NCBI RefSeq assembly: GCF_002150765.1
Contig: NZ_MUYM01000025.1
Location: forward strand, 1-47,071
DNA: 47,071 bases
Direction of reading: 5' to 3'
From: Lentzea kentuckyensis
GTDB taxonomy: Bacteria > Actinomycetota > Actinomycetes > Mycobacteriales > Pseudonocardiaceae
Numbering within the stretch: the first letter of the stretch is position 1; every line of letters begins with the position of its first letter. Shown here in pieces: positions 1 to 9,198 of this stretch. The translations under genes and the position numbers were made by a program. The notes below the pieces were generated by a model. The model was not told the origin of the DNA. It did no database searches and saw only the letters and a program-made list of their open reading frames with translations.

Positions 1-10
1 GGTTGTGGGG

Positions 11-1534
11 TTAGACGAGGGTTCGGCGTTCTCGGAATTGGAGGGCGGCTGCCACGTGGTCGGCGGTGGGGCGGTCTGACTCGGCCAGGTCGGAGAGGGT
101 CCAGGCGACTCGCAGGCAGCGGTCGGCGCCTCGGCCGGTTAGAGCGCCGGTGGCCAGGGCCCGGTCCAGGAGGGCGGTGGTTTGGCGCGGGAGGGCGAAC
201 TCTCTGCGCAGGGCTGGGCCGGGGACCACGGCGTTGGTGGGCCAGGTGTGGCCGTGGGCGGACCAGCGGGTCGCGGCTCTCGATCTCGCCTTGAGGACTC
301 TCGTGCGGACCACCTCGGTGGGTTCTGGTGGGGAGGCGTCGGCGTTGGCCATGGCTGTGGTGGCTCGCATGCGGACTCGGAGGTCCACGCGGTCGAGCAG
401 CGGGCCGGAGAGGCGGGCCTGGTAACGGCGGCGGACTGTGGTGGTGCAGACGCAGTCGATCTCTTTGGGTGGGGCGCACGGGCAGGGGTTCGTGGCGAGG
501 ATCAACTGGAAGCGGGCCGGGTAGCGGGCTATGCCGTCGCGGCGGGGGATGCGGACTTCGCCGTCTTCCAGGGCCGTGCGGAGGGTGTCGATCGTCTTCT
601 GGCCGAACTCGCAGGCTTCGTCCAGGAACAGGACGCCCTTGTGGGCCCGGGAGGCGGCGCCTGGCTTGGCCATGCCGCTGCCGCCGCCGATCAAGGCCGC
701 GATCGAGGTCGTGTGGTGGACGTTCACGAACGGCGGGCTGGCCACCAGCGGGTAGTCCGAGGAGAGGACTCCGGCCACCGAGTGCACTGCCGTGACCTCC
801 AGGGCCTCTTGGCGGGTCAGCGGCGGGAGGAGGCCGGGCAGGCGTTCGGCGAGCATCGTCTTGCCGGTACCTGGTGGGCCGGTCAGGAGCAGGTGGTGGG
901 CGCCGGCCGCGGCTACCTCCAGGGCCCAGCGGGCTTCCGGCTGGCCCACCACGTCGCCCAGGTCCGGGGCTTCGGGACTGGGCGGGTCGACCTGTGGTGG
1001 GGCGGCTTGCAACGTCACGCCCTCGGCGCGAAGCCAGCCGAGGACCTCGGCGAGGGTCAGCGCGCCGTGGACTTCCACTCCGTCCACCAGGGACGCCTCC
1101 GGCAGGGCGTCCACCGGGACGATGGCCTTCCGGAGGCCTGCCCTGCGGGCGGCCAGCAGGGCCGGGAGGATGCCGCGCACGGGGCGGACGCGGCCGTCCA
1201 GGGCCAGTTCGCCCAGCAGGACGGTGGTGGACAGGCGCTCGGGCGGCACCGAGCCGGCAGCGGCCAGGGTGGCGCAGGCAATGGCCAGGTCGTAGCCGCT
1301 GCCGCCCTTGGGCAGGTTCGCCGGGGACAGGCCCAGGACGATGCGCTGCTTCGGCCACTCCTCCTCGCTGTTGCGGACAGCGGCCTTCACGCGCTCCTTC
1401 GACTCGTGCAAGGAAGCGTCGGGCAGACCCAGGAGGTGGGTGCGCGGCTGGCCCACGCCCACGTCGGCCTCGATCTCGACGGCCAGGCCGTCGACGCCGT
1501 GGAGGGCGACCGACCACGCCTGCGCGAGGCCCAT
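11..1534 (-). CDS. comM: ComM/YifB family Mg-chelatase-like AAA+ ATPase
   Basis: About 507 aa. The order is an N-terminal Lon/S5-like domain (about 1-170), an AAA+ core and a C-terminal Mg-chelatase domain. Walker A GPPGTGKT is near residue 220, and Walker B reads GVLFLDEACEF, with Cys where relatives usually have Pro. A CPCAPP...CVC cysteine cluster follows. ComM is a hexameric helicase that promotes branch migration of recombination intermediates in natural transformation and is widespread outside competent species. I chose ATG at 1534, which gives the family N-terminus MGLAQAWSVAL; a GTG at 1543 would overlap yraN by 8 nt. It lies directly behind yraN, the usual yraN-comM(-dprA) order; dprA would lie beyond the window edge. 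Confidence 0.93.
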   Translation of the reverse strand: MGLAQAWSVALHGVDGLAVEIEADVGVGQPRTHLLGLPDASLHESKERVKAAVRNSEEEWPKQRIVLGLSPANLPKGGSGYDLAIACATLAAAGSVPPERLSTTVLLGELALDGRVRPVRGILPALLAARRAGLRKAIVPVDALPEASLVDGVEVHGALTLAEVLGWLRAEGVTLQAAPPQVDPPSPEAPDLGDVVGQPEARWALEVAAAGAHHLLLTGPPGTGKTMLAERLPGLLPPLTRQEALEVTAVHSVAGVLSSDYPLVASPPFVNVHHTTSIAALIGGGSGMAKPGAASRAHKGVLFLDEACEFGQKTIDTLRTALEDGEVRIPRRDGIARYPARFQLILATNPCPCAPPKEIDCVCTTTVRRRYQARLSGPLLDRVDLRVRMRATTAMANADASPPEPTEVVRTRVLKARSRAATRWSAHGHTWPTNAVVPGPALRREFALPRQTTALLDRALATGALTGRGADRCLRVAWTLSDLAESDRPTADHVAAALQFRERRTLV

Positions 1535-1535
1535 C

Positions 1536-1922
1536 TCAGGCACCCCGCAGGTGTTGCAGGTGCGCCTTGCCGTCCGCGGGCCAGGTGACCGAGATCAGGT
1601 CGACGCGGACCTGGCACCAGCCGACACCGTGCGCGCCCAGCCAGCGCAGGGCCGTCCGGCGGAGGCGGGACAGCTTGCGTTGATCCACCGCCTCGTCCGG
1701 GCGGCCCCACACCGGGCCGGATCTGGTCTTGACCTCGCAGACGACCAGGCGGCCGTCCTCGACGGCCACGACATCGAGCTCGCCGTCGCGGCACGTCCAG
1801 TTGCGGGACAGGACGACCAGGCCCTGCCCCTCCAGGTACCTGCACGCCAGGTCCTCGCCCTGCCGGCCCAGCTCCTGCTGCTTGGTCTCGACCAGTTCCT
1901 GTGCTGCAACCGCTGCCACCAC
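1536..1922 (-). CDS. yraN: YraN family (UPF0102) nuclease-fold protein
   Basis: 128 aa, the usual size. The endonuclease-like core is visible: GEDLACRYLE, RNWTCRDGELDVVAVED and VVCEVKTRSG, the D-x(n)-ExK signature of the restriction-endonuclease fold. The biochemical role is not settled; the family is commonly co-transcribed with comM and dprA. The start is GTG at 1922 with a second GTG directly after it. A 151-bp gap with two DnaA boxes lies in front, so this is probably the first gene of a new transcript. Confidence 0.9.
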   Translation of the reverse strand: MVAAVAAQELVETKQQELGRQGEDLACRYLEGQGLVVLSRNWTCRDGELDVVAVEDGRLVVCEVKTRSGPVWGRPDEAVDQRKLSRLRRTALRWLGAHGVGWCQVRVDLISVTWPADGKAHLQHLRGA

Positions 1923-1999
1923 TGCCCTCGCCTCCCTGCGGGTCGTTGGGTACGACCTTGCAGGGCGGGGCGGCGTGGGTGGCCGGGCTGAGGGGAATC

Positions 2000-2026
2000 T
2001 GTGGACAACTCAGCGGCTGTGGACAA
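2000..2026 (-). promoter_or_regulatory. Two tandem DnaA boxes (TTGTCCACA) upstream of yraN-comM
   Basis: On the minus strand TTGTCCACA occurs twice (2000-2008 and 2018-2026), same orientation, 18 bp start to start. TTGTCCACA is the GC-rich actinobacterial form of the DnaA box. They sit 78-104 bp in front of the yraN start in the only sizeable gap of this block. No oriC genes (dnaA, dnaN) are near, so a titration or promoter-control role is inferred. Confidence 0.6.
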
Positions 2027-2073
2027 GTCGGCCGTTGTCGATCTTGAAACGGCGGAATTGTCGGTGGGGTGTG

Positions 2074-2397
2074 CTACGTGGGGAACGGCCCACTTTCCGG
2101 CAGGCGGAGGTCCGGCTTGTCCAGCTCCTCCACGTTCACGTCCTTGAACGTGATGACACGAACGTTCTTGACGAACCGAGCGGGCCGGTACATGTCCCAC
2201 ACCCACGCGTCCGACATGCGCACCTCGAAGTACACCTCGCCGTCGGCGTTGCGCACCTGCACGTCCACCGAGTTGGCCAGGTAAAAACGCCGTTCGGTCT
2301 CCACGACGAACGAGAACTGGCTGACGATGTCGCGGTACTCCTTGTACAGCGACAACTCCATCTCGGTCTCGTACTTCTCGAGATCCTCTGCACTCAT
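2074..2397 (-). CDS. DUF2469 family protein
   Basis: 107 aa, small and acidic (starts MSAEDLEKYETEMEL, 'YKEYRDIVSQFSFVVETERRFYLAN' region visible early on). It matches the conserved actinobacterial family DUF2469, which almost always follows rnhB; its function is unknown. The ATG shares one base with the rnhB stop (TAATG), so the two are translationally coupled. Confidence 0.92.
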   Translation of the reverse strand: MSAEDLEKYETEMELSLYKEYRDIVSQFSFVVETERRFYLANSVDVQVRNADGEVYFEVRMSDAWVWDMYRPARFVKNVRVITFKDVNVEELDKPDLRLPESGPFPT

Positions 2398-3188
2398 TAC
2401 GCCTCCGCGCGGGTCATCTGCTCCGCGCCCTCCCTCGTCGCGAGCTCCCCGGCGTCAACCGGGGCTGCATCATTCTGGACCACGGCCGTCGCGGTCGTGC
2501 CGCGCGCCACCCTGTGCGGCGCGGCGAGACCGTGCTTCGAGGCCGCTGCTGCCACATTTACATACGACCAGCGATGCTCCGCACACGGCCCGTGTTCCAT
2601 CAACGCGGCTGTGTGCTCGGGCGTGCAGTACCCCTTGTGCACGTTGAACCCGTACTGCGGATATCGCGCGTGCAGATCTTCCATGATCCGGTCCCGCGTG
2701 ACCTTGGCCAGCACCGATGCCGCCGCCACGCACGCCGCAGCCTGGTCGCCCTTGATCACCGCGACGCTCGGCGCCGGCATCCCCGGCACCTTGAACCCGT
2801 CCGTCAGCACGTACCCGGGATGCGTCGACATTCGTGCCACCGCGCGCCGCATGCCTTCAAGGTTCATGACGTGGATGCCCAGCCAGTCGATCTCGGCGGG
2901 CGACACGACGACCACGGAGTGATCCACGGCACGCTTGAGGACCAGGTCGTACATCCGGTCCCGCGCCAGCGCCGTCATCAGCTTCGAGTCGTTCAGACCC
3001 TCGAGCCGCGCCGCGTCACCCGGCCGCAGCACGCACGCCGCGATCACCAACGGCCCTGCGCACGGCCCGCGTCCGGCCTCGTCGACACCGGCGACCGGCC
3101 CCAGCCCGCGGCGCTCCAGCGAGCCCTGCAACGCCCAGTTCCCCGCCGAGCCCCGCACGACGGCACGGGGCGGCATCAGCATGGTCAT
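2397..3188 (-). CDS. rnhB: Ribonuclease HII
   Basis: 263 aa. Removes RNA from RNA/DNA hybrids, including single misincorporated ribonucleotides. The family signature GVDEAGRGPCAGPLV is present with the first catalytic Asp and Glu; further conserved pieces are LNDSK, D of LTDGF, ASVLAKVTRDR and the tail motif YGFNVHKGY. The chosen ATG at 3188 overlaps the signal peptidase stop by four bases (ATGA); in-frame ATGs at 3182 and 3176 are possible. The open frame continues far upstream only as a shadow of lepB. The last 35 residues are a low-complexity tail. Confidence 0.94.
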   Translation of the reverse strand: MTMLMPPRAVVRGSAGNWALQGSLERRGLGPVAGVDEAGRGPCAGPLVIAACVLRPGDAARLEGLNDSKLMTALARDRMYDLVLKRAVDHSVVVVSPAEIDWLGIHVMNLEGMRRAVARMSTHPGYVLTDGFKVPGMPAPSVAVIKGDQAAACVAAASVLAKVTRDRIMEDLHARYPQYGFNVHKGYCTPEHTAALMEHGPCAEHRWSYVNVAAAASKHGLAAPHRVARGTTATAVVQNDAAPVDAGELATREGAEQMTRAEA

Positions 3189-4051
3189 CGGCGGAATCGG
3201 TCCCGCGCTCGACGTCCGAGCAGGAGAAGCGGCCACGCTGCGACGATACCCAGGCCCAGCGGAACGTTCTGCTGCCAGCCCGGCGCGCCCATCGAGACGG
3301 CCTGCGGGTTGTGGTCCGTCACCCCGCCCCACCTCGACGGTGGCAGCACGATCACGCGCGCCTTGCCGATCACGTTGTCCACCGGGACCAGCCCGTTGAT
3401 CCCGCCCTGCCCCTGGCACCGCGAGTCGCACGAGTGGTTGCGGTTGTCGCCGAGCACGAACAGCATGCCGTCCGGGATCTTGAGCTCCTCGAACGACTCC
3501 TGCTCGGCCGGCGTGCCCTCGTCGAAGTGCTTGTACGGCTCGTCGAGCGGCTTGCCGTCCACCGTCACGCGGTTCTGCTCGTCGCAGCACTTCACGGTCT
3601 GCCCGCCGACGGCGATCACCCGCTTGACGAAGTCCTCCTCGTTCGCCGACGGCAGCCCGATCAGCGACCCGAGCCACGACAGCCCCTGCGAGATCGGGTT
3701 GGCCGGCTCGTCGGAGATGAAGTCGTTCTGCCACGACGGCGGCCCGCGGAACACGATCACGTCGCCGGGCGACGGTTCGGTGAAGCGGTAGGTGACCTTG
3801 TCCACGAGCACCCGGTCGCCGTAGCAGTCGGTGCACCCGTGCAGCGTCGCCTCCATCGACTCCGACGGGATCATGTAGACGCGGCCGAGGAAGATCTGGA
3901 TGCCGATCGCGAGGCCGAAGGCGACCAGGATGAGGACTGGCAGTTCCTTCCAGAAGTTGCCCTTCTTCTTTTTCTTCTTCGAAGTTTCCTCCGAAGCGTC
4001 CGAAGCGGGTTCGTCACTGGACGGGTTCTGCGCTGGATCGACGTCAACCAC
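3185..4051 (-). CDS. lepB: Signal peptidase I (first copy)
   Basis: 288 aa. Cleaves Sec/Tat signal peptides on the outer face of the membrane. A lysine-rich cytoplasmic tail (KKKKKK, 25-30) precedes one membrane segment (about 37-56). The catalytic Ser is S65 in IPSESM and the general base is K143 in DFVKRVIA; the late motif GDNRNHSCDSR is intact. Cysteines in HGCTDC and VKCCDE are shared with the neighbouring paralogue and with actinobacterial LepB. A second hydrophobic stretch near the C-terminus ends in a basic tail, so the protein may cross the membrane twice. It is coupled to rnhB downstream (ATGA). Confidence 0.94.
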   Translation of the reverse strand: MVDVDPAQNPSSDEPASDASEETSKKKKKKGNFWKELPVLILVAFGLAIGIQIFLGRVYMIPSESMEATLHGCTDCYGDRVLVDKVTYRFTEPSPGDVIVFRGPPSWQNDFISDEPANPISQGLSWLGSLIGLPSANEEDFVKRVIAVGGQTVKCCDEQNRVTVDGKPLDEPYKHFDEGTPAEQESFEELKIPDGMLFVLGDNRNHSCDSRCQGQGGINGLVPVDNVIGKARVIVLPPSRWGGVTDHNPQAVSMGAPGWQQNVPLGLGIVAAWPLLLLGRRARDRFRR

Positions 4052-4055
4052 GAGA

Positions 4056-4796
4056 TCAGCCTAGGGGCTGTGGGTTGTGATCCGACACAACACTCCACCG
4101 ATCTTTCGGGAAAACGACGTACCTGGCCTTCCCGATGACGTTCTCGACGGGCACTGTGCCCGCTACGCCCCCACCGCCCTGTTTGCGCGAGTCGGTGGAG
4201 TTCATCCGGTTGTCCCCCATTACGAACAACCGGCCTTCCGGCACGCGCACTGGAGCGAACGGCTCGTGGTTCGCTGACGAAGTGCCGGGCTGCCAGTAGA
4301 CGTACGGCTCATCAAGCGGTTTGCCGTCAACGACAAGACGGTGTTGCTCATCGCAGCACATCACCGTCTGGCCGGGGAGCGCGATGACTCGCTTGACGAA
4401 GTCACGTTCGTTCGCGGGCGCGATGCCCAGCAACGAACCGATGTTCTGCACAACGCGTGCAACGGGATTCGTCGACGGTGCGGCACGGAAGTCGTTCGCG
4501 GTCCACGCTTCAGGCCCACGGAACACCACGACCTCGCCGGGTTCGATGTCGCTGAAGCGATAGGTGAGCTTGTCGACGAGCACTCGGTCGTTCTCGCAGC
4601 CGCCGCAGCCGTGCAACGTGCGTTCCATCGACGCCGAGGGGATCACGTAGACCCGCGCCACGAACGCCTGGATCAGCACCGTCAGCACAACGGCCGTCAC
4701 GACGACGTAGAGAACATCTCTCCAGACAGGAGTACGCCCCCGCTCCGGTTCATCCGGTGCGGAGGCGTCCTCGAAGTCTTCTGGGCTCGAAGCCAC
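4056..4796 (-). CDS. lepB: Signal peptidase I (second, paralogous copy)
   Basis: 246 aa, clearly a paralogue of the gene 4 bp downstream. One membrane segment (about 27-48), catalytic Ser S56 in IPSASM, general base K135 in DFVKRVIA, and GDNRMNSTDSR box. It lacks the Lys-rich tail and the C-terminal hydrophobic segment of its neighbour. Both copies keep the HGCxxC and CCDEQ cysteines. Having two complete active sites suggests both work, perhaps with different substrate preference; that is inference. It lies 3 bp behind rplS. Confidence 0.93.
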   Translation of the reverse strand: MASSPEDFEDASAPDEPERGRTPVWRDVLYVVVTAVVLTVLIQAFVARVYVIPSASMERTLHGCGGCENDRVLVDKLTYRFSDIEPGEVVVFRGPEAWTANDFRAAPSTNPVARVVQNIGSLLGIAPANERDFVKRVIALPGQTVMCCDEQHRLVVDGKPLDEPYVYWQPGTSSANHEPFAPVRVPEGRLFVMGDNRMNSTDSRKQGGGGVAGTVPVENVIGKARYVVFPKDRWSVVSDHNPQPLG

Positions 4797-4799
4797 CGA

Positions 4800-5159
4800 T
4801 CAGGAGACCGGACGGGCCTCGCGCTTCTCCTTGATCTTGGCAGCCTTGCCGCGCAGGTCGCGCAGGTAGTACAGCTTGGCGCGACGCACGTCACCGCGGG
4901 TCACGACCTCGACCTCGGAGATGTTCGGGGAGTGCACCGGGAAGGTGCGCTCGACGCCGACACCGAACGAGACCTTGCGGACGGTGAAGGTCTCACGGAT
5001 GCCGCCACCCTGGCGACGGATCACGACGCCCTGGAACACCTGGACGCGCTCGCGCGAGCCCTCGATGACGCGGACGTGAACCTTCAGCGTGTCACCGGCG
5101 CGGAAGGCCGGGATGTCAGTACGCAGCGACTGGGCGTCAAGCGCGTCCAGGATGTTCAT
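4800..5159 (-). CDS. rplS: 50S ribosomal protein L19
   Basis: 119 aa, normal length. Located at the 30S-50S interface. Conserved motifs include [26 protein letters not shown], the [13 protein letters not shown] stretch and [20 protein letters not shown] near the end. The 153 bp between this gene and trmD probably hold its own promoter or leader; I see no clear terminator there. Confidence 0.96.
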   Translation of the reverse strand: MNILDALDAQSLRTDIPAFRAGDTLKVHVRVIEGSRERVQVFQGVVIRRQGGGIRETFTVRKVSFGVGVERTFPVHSPNISEVEVVTRGDVRRAKLYYLRDLRGKAAKIKEKREARPVS

Positions 5160-5312
5160 CGGTGTTCCTCACGTGTCTTGAACTCCCCAGAGCATGTTCC
5201 ATGGCTGTGCACGACATGATGGGGGTCGGCTTGTGTGCGCACGCCGGTATGACAACCAGCTGCGGCAACTGCCCAAGTGTGCCAGACAGCTCCGCCGCAC
5301 GAAAAATCGGGA

Positions 5313-6059
5313 CTACTCCCCACCCTCGCGCAGGCGCGCGAGCAGGGCCTTGTCGTGCTTGTCGAACGCGTCCGCGGGCAACGATTCCAGCAGGTCAGGA
5401 CGCCTTTCGAAGGTCCTGACGAGCGATTGGTCACGCCGCCAGCGGTTGATCAGCTTGTGGTTGCCCGACCGCAGCACGTCCGGCACGGCGAGCTCACGCC
5501 ACACCTCCGGCCGCGTGTAGCTCGGGCCTTCGAGCAGGCCGTCCTGGAACGAGTCCTCGGCGTGCGACTTCGGGTTGCCGAGCACACCGGGCAGCAGCCG
5601 CGCGACCGCTTCCACGATCGCGAGCACGGCCACCTCGCCGCCGACCAGCACGTAGTCGCCGATCGACACCTCGTCGACGCGCACGCGCCGTGCGGCGTCA
5701 TCGACCACACGCTGGTCAATGCCCTCGTAACGGCCGCACGCGAACACAAGGTGCGACTCGTTCGCGTACTCGTGCGCGACTGCCTGCGTGAACGGGCGTC
5801 CGGCCGGCGTCGGCACGATGAGACGCGTCTCGTCCGTGCACACGTCATCCAGAGCAGGGCCCCAGATGTCGGCCTTCATGACCATGCCGGGACCGCCGCC
5901 GTACGGGCTGTCGTCGACGGCCTTGTGCACGTCCTGCGTCCAGTCCCGCAGGTCGTGGACGCCGACGCTGATCAGGCCCTTGTCGATCGCCTTGCCCAGC
6001 AACGCCGCCCGCAGCGGCGCCAGGTACTCCGGGAAGATCGTGACGACGTCAATCTGCAT
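5313..6059 (-). CDS. trmD: tRNA (guanine(37)-N1)-methyltransferase
   Basis: 248 aa. A SPOUT-class enzyme that methylates G37 next to the anticodon using SAM. Visible motifs are the N-terminal [24 protein letters not shown], the knot region [22 protein letters not shown] and the C-terminal [10 protein letters not shown]. The start overlaps the end of rimM by 11 bp, the usual rimM-trmD coupling. Confidence 0.96.
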   Translation of the reverse strand: MQIDVVTIFPEYLAPLRAALLGKAIDKGLISVGVHDLRDWTQDVHKAVDDSPYGGGPGMVMKADIWGPALDDVCTDETRLIVPTPAGRPFTQAVAHEYANESHLVFACGRYEGIDQRVVDDAARRVRVDEVSIGDYVLVGGEVAVLAIVEAVARLLPGVLGNPKSHAEDSFQDGLLEGPSYTRPEVWRELAVPDVLRSGNHKLINRWRRDQSLVRTFERRPDLLESLPADAFDKHDKALLARLREGGE

Positions 6060-6564
6060 CGAGGAGACCCTCTGGCGGATCGATCACGACACGACCGCCG
6101 CGAACGTCCACAGTGGGCACGATCTCGCGCACGAACGGGATCAGCGCCTCGCCGCTGTCACGGATGACGACGAGCAGCTCGCCGCCGGGACCGTGCAGGA
6201 TCTCCTTGACCGTGCCGATCTTCGTGCCGTCGACGAGTTCGGCCGCGAGCCCTTCGAGCTCGTGGTCGTAGAACTCGTCGGGATCGTCGGTCGGCGGCAG
6301 GTCGTCGGTGCTGCCCAGCAACAACGTGCCGCGCAACGCCTCCGCGACATCGCGCGTGACGACTTCCTCGAAACGCACGAGCAGCCGCCCGGCATGAGGC
6401 CGGGCGGCTGTCACGGTGAGGCTTCGGGACGTGCCGTCACGCAGCTTGGCCTGCATCGTCGACCCGATCGCGAATCGCAACTCGGGAGAGTCAGTGCGCA
6501 CGTCAACGGCGAGTTCGCCGGTGATCCCGTGCGCCTTGGCCACACGGCCGACAACTACGTCCAT
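6049..6564 (-). CDS. rimM: Ribosome maturation factor RimM
   Basis: 171 aa. Assists 30S head assembly by binding S19. The N-terminal RimM domain starts [18 protein letters not shown]; the C-terminal PRC barrel contains [27 protein letters not shown] and [10 protein letters not shown]. It lies 20 bp after the KH gene and overlaps trmD. One copy of the recurring CGTCCACAGTGG word is inside it (6105-6116). Confidence 0.95.
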   Translation of the reverse strand: MDVVVGRVAKAHGITGELAVDVRTDSPELRFAIGSTMQAKLRDGTSRSLTVTAARPHAGRLLVRFEEVVTRDVAEALRGTLLLGSTDDLPPTDDPDEFYDHELEGLAAELVDGTKIGTVKEILHGPGGELLVVIRDSGEALIPFVREIVPTVDVRGGRVVIDPPEGLLDAD

Positions 6565-6584
6565 TTGCCCTGAAAACTCGTTCT

Positions 6585-6824
6585 TCAGCGGTCGGTGTCA
6601 ACGACGTCGACCCGCACACCACGACCGCCGATACCGGCCATCACGGTGCGCAGAGCCGTCGCGGTGCGACCGCCACGACCGATCACCTTGCCGAGGTCGT
6701 CCGGGTGGACGTGGACCTCGAGGGTGCGGCCGCGGCGGGTCGTGACGAGGTTCACCCGGACGTCGTCCGGGTGGTCGACGATGCCGCGAACGAGGTGTTC
6801 GAGGGCGTCAGCCAACAAACTCAC
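6585..6824 (-). CDS. khpA: KH-domain RNA-binding protein (KhpA/YlqC type)
   Basis: 79 aa, a single type II KH domain with the RNA-binding loop GRGG (49-52) in [10 protein letters not shown]. In other bacteria KhpA pairs with KhpB/Jag and acts as an RNA chaperone. The GTG start overlaps the rpsP stop (GTGA), the classical rpsP-khpA-rimM-trmD order. Confidence 0.94.
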   Translation of the reverse strand: MSLLADALEHLVRGIVDHPDDVRVNLVTTRRGRTLEVHVHPDDLGKVIGRGGRTATALRTVMAGIGGRGVRVDVVDTDR

Positions 6825-7264
6825 GCCTCGTCCTTGGGCGCCTCGGCGTCAGCCTTGGGAGCGTCGTCGGCCTTCTTGGCCTTCTTCGCCTTCGGCGTGG
6901 TGGCCTCGGTCATCGGCTCCTCGTTCGCGGCGGCGAGCGCGGCGGCGAACAGGTCGGCCTTCGACGGCTTCGGCTCCTTGACCTTCAGGGTGCCCTCGGC
7001 GCCCGGCAGGCCCTTGAACTTCTGCCAGTCACCGGTGATCTCGAGGAGACGCTGCACCGACTCGGTCGGCTGCGCGCCGACACCCAGCCAGTACTGCGCG
7101 CGCTCGGAGTCGACCGCGATGAACGACGGCTCTTCCTTGGGGTGGTACTTGCCGATCGTCTCGATGGCCTTGCCGTCGCGACGGGTGCGCGCGTCGGCGA
7201 CCACGATGCGGTAGTACGGCTGACGGATCTTGCCGAGACGCTGAAGCTTGATCTTGACGGCCAC
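6821..7264 (-). CDS. rpsP: 30S ribosomal protein S16
   Basis: 147 aa: a normal S16 core of about 80 aa (starts [22 protein letters not shown]) and an Ala/Lys/Glu-rich extension, as in other actinobacteria. I chose GTG at 7264, with AAGGAG about 10 nt upstream; the open frame runs 26 codons further without family support. It is the first gene of the ribosome-maturation operon; the promoter should be in 7265-7387. Confidence 0.95.
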   Translation of the reverse strand: MAVKIKLQRLGKIRQPYYRIVVADARTRRDGKAIETIGKYHPKEEPSFIAVDSERAQYWLGVGAQPTESVQRLLEITGDWQKFKGLPGAEGTLKVKEPKPSKADLFAAALAAANEEPMTEATTPKAKKAKKADDAPKADAEAPKDEA

Positions 7265-7387
7265 TGGCCTGGTACTCCTTGACTCTGTGTTGGTGGTTCG
7301 CACAGCCGCGGCCCGGGCAGAGGGGCCGACCGCGACGGACAACCGGCAATTCTGCCAGATGGGGGCCGGCGGATCCGAATCGGGGCG

Positions 7388-8119
7388 CTAAGCGAACGGC
7401 GTGACCGTTCCCAGTGCCTCTTTCACGGCTCGCGCGTGCTCGACCGCGCCAGGCGTGTCGCCGTGCACGCACAACGACTCCGCGTGGGTCTTGATGACGG
7501 TGCCGTCGACCGCGACGATCTCGCCGTCCTGGAGCCTTCGCGCACGCTCGATGATCTGCGCGGAGTCCGTGAGCAGGGCGTTCGGTTCACTGCGCGGCAC
7601 CAGCGTGCCCTGCGGGGTGTAGCCGCGGTCGGCGAACGCCTCCTGGACCGGTCGCAGGCCCGCCGCCTCGGCCTTCCTGAGCAGCTGCGAGCCGGGCAGA
7701 CCGAGGATCGGCAGGTCCCGGAACGCCCTGGCGCCGTTGACCACCGCTTCCGCCTGCTTCTCGTGGTGCACGGCCGCGTTGTAGAGAGCGCCGTGCGGCT
7801 TCACGTACGCGACCTCGGTGCCTGCTGCTCGTGCGCACGCATCGAGCGCACCGATTTGGTACAGCACTTCGTCGGCCAGCTCGACGGGGTCGGCGTCGAT
7901 GAACCTGCGGCCGAACCCCGCGAGGTCGCGGTAGGAGACCTGGGCGCCGATCCGGACGCCGTTCCTGGCCGCTTCCTCACAGACCTGGCGCATGGTCCGC
8001 GGATCACCGGCGTGGAAGCCGCACGCGACGTTCGCGCTGGTGATGATGCCCAGCAGCGCGTTGTCGTCGCCGAGCTTCCAGATGCCGAACCCCTCGCCGA
8101 GGTCGCTGTTCAGGTCCAT
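7388..8119 (-). CDS. pxpA: LamB/YcsF family protein, 5-oxoprolinase subunit A-like
   Basis: 243 aa. The N-terminus [12 protein letters not shown] and the motifs [29 protein letters not shown] and [10 protein letters not shown] are those of PxpA, part of the PxpABC 5-oxoprolinase that recycles pyroglutamate to glutamate with ATP. No pxpB or pxpC is next to it, so the partners, if any, lie elsewhere. ATG at 8119 shares one base with the upstream stop (TGATG); GTG at 8122 gives one residue more. Confidence 0.9.
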   Translation of the reverse strand: MDLNSDLGEGFGIWKLGDDNALLGIITSANVACGFHAGDPRTMRQVCEEAARNGVRIGAQVSYRDLAGFGRRFIDADPVELADEVLYQIGALDACARAAGTEVAYVKPHGALYNAAVHHEKQAEAVVNGARAFRDLPILGLPGSQLLRKAEAAGLRPVQEAFADRGYTPQGTLVPRSEPNALLTDSAQIIERARRLQDGEIVAVDGTVIKTHAESLCVHGDTPGAVEHARAVKEALGTVTPFA

Positions 8120-8913
8120 CACATGACCCCGGCGGAGACGAGGAGGAGGCTGAGCCCCGGCAGGAAGTTGTTCATCATGTGCGCCACGATGCTCGCCCCG
8201 AGCCGGCGGGTGAGCAGGCGGGCTATGCCGATCGGGATCGCGATGACGAGCAGCAACGACGTGCGGAGCGGTTCGAAGTGCCCGATCGCGAAGATCACCG
8301 TGGTGAGCGCGAACGCGGCCCAGCGGCTCCAGCCCTGCCGTTCGACGGCGCCCCAGAGCAGGCCGCGGTAGATGATCTCCTCGCAGACCGGCCCGATGAG
8401 GCTCACGTAGAGGAACATCGTGATCGCGGCGCTGATCGGCAGGTTCGAGCCGGACAGCAGGTCGCCGACCGCGCTCGTGGCGTTCTCCTCGCCGACGACC
8501 TTCGCCCAGATCGTGGCGGCGGAGTAGGTGAGGACGAGGCCGAGAATGCCGAGCTTGAGGCCGGTGGCCAGGTCTTCCTTGGTCATGCTGAAGCGCAGGT
8601 CGATCTTCGGCCCGTTGCCTCTGACGTAGGTGATCGCGACCGCCGTGGCGGCCGCGAGGATCGTCGGCACGATCGAGCCGATCAGCACGAACGCCACGGA
8701 GTCGGCGAGACTGACGCCGAACTGCCTGGCCACAGCCGTGATGAACACGGCACTCAGGATGAAGACGGCCTCCACCAGGAGGAAAGCGCCGAACCCCCAG
8801 CGCTGGCCGACCCGCTCGGGCTCCGGGTTGCGGCTGATGTCCCGCACGCTTTCGAGGAAGCCTCGCTTCGGCTTCAGGGACTCCGGCTCACTCACGCTCT
8901 GCAATCTAGTCAC
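8119..8913 (-). CDS. CPBP family intramembrane metalloprotease
   Basis: 264 aa with about seven to eight hydrophobic segments. All three CPBP (Abi/CAAX-protease-like) motifs are intact: EExxxR at E178-E179-R183, HF at H212, and HxxxN at H245-N249 near the C-terminus, so catalysis is plausible. Bacterial members mature or confer immunity to peptides, or have unknown roles. It is coupled to pxpA. Start GTG 8913 is uncertain; GTG 8895 (MSEPESL) also fits. Confidence 0.86.
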   Translation of the reverse strand: MTRLQSVSEPESLKPKRGFLESVRDISRNPEPERVGQRWGFGAFLLVEAVFILSAVFITAVARQFGVSLADSVAFVLIGSIVPTILAAATAVAITYVRGNGPKIDLRFSMTKEDLATGLKLGILGLVLTYSAATIWAKVVGEENATSAVGDLLSGSNLPISAAITMFLYVSLIGPVCEEIIYRGLLWGAVERQGWSRWAAFALTTVIFAIGHFEPLRTSLLLVIAIPIGIARLLTRRLGASIVAHMMNNFLPGLSLLLVSAGVM

Positions 8914-9198
8914 GCCCCGGCTGCCTGCGGCCGCACAGCGATCAGTGCCACTCTCATGATCAGCTACCTCGCGATCGACGGCTTCTGAGACACCGATGCG
9001 CTGTCGGTGCCTCGCGATACGCTTGGAGTGGGGACCGCGATCCCCCTGGGGGAGTGCTGCCGCCCCCGAATCCGAGGCTACTGTGCGGCACCGACGGAAA
9101 CCGGGCCAAGCATCTGGTCAAAAGATGGTCAGATCGGGTCCCCGCCGGATGTCCTTCTCCTGCTGGTTGGATCGGCAGACGAACGCTGCTACTAAACC
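8914..9198. other. 285-bp intergenic region with hairpins, no gene recognised
   Basis: Between the CPBP start and the sigma factor stop, both on the minus strand. A 9-bp stem with one mismatch lies at 8987-9013 (CACCGA/TCGGTG, extended by GAG/CTC), and GGTGCC (9005-9010) can instead pair with GGCACC near 9085. GGGG/CCCC at 9030-9045 gives another short stem. A 15-codon minus-strand frame 8910-8957 ends in a GTGA overlap with the CPBP start; I do not call it a gene. Termination of the sigma factor transcript or a structured leader are both possible. Confidence 0.4.

Noticed and set aside
182..1588. Long plus-strand open frame opposite comM
   Set aside because: Gly/Arg-rich antisense shadow with no family motif; comM on the other strand has full domain structure.
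3189..3836. Upstream extension of rnhB (about 216 residues)
   Set aside because: It is the +1 frame of lepB; RNase HII homology starts after ATG 3188.
8910..8957. 15-codon minus-strand frame with GTGA overlap to the CPBP start
   Set aside because: Could be a leader peptide, but an overlap of this kind arises easily by chance and the ribosome site is weak.
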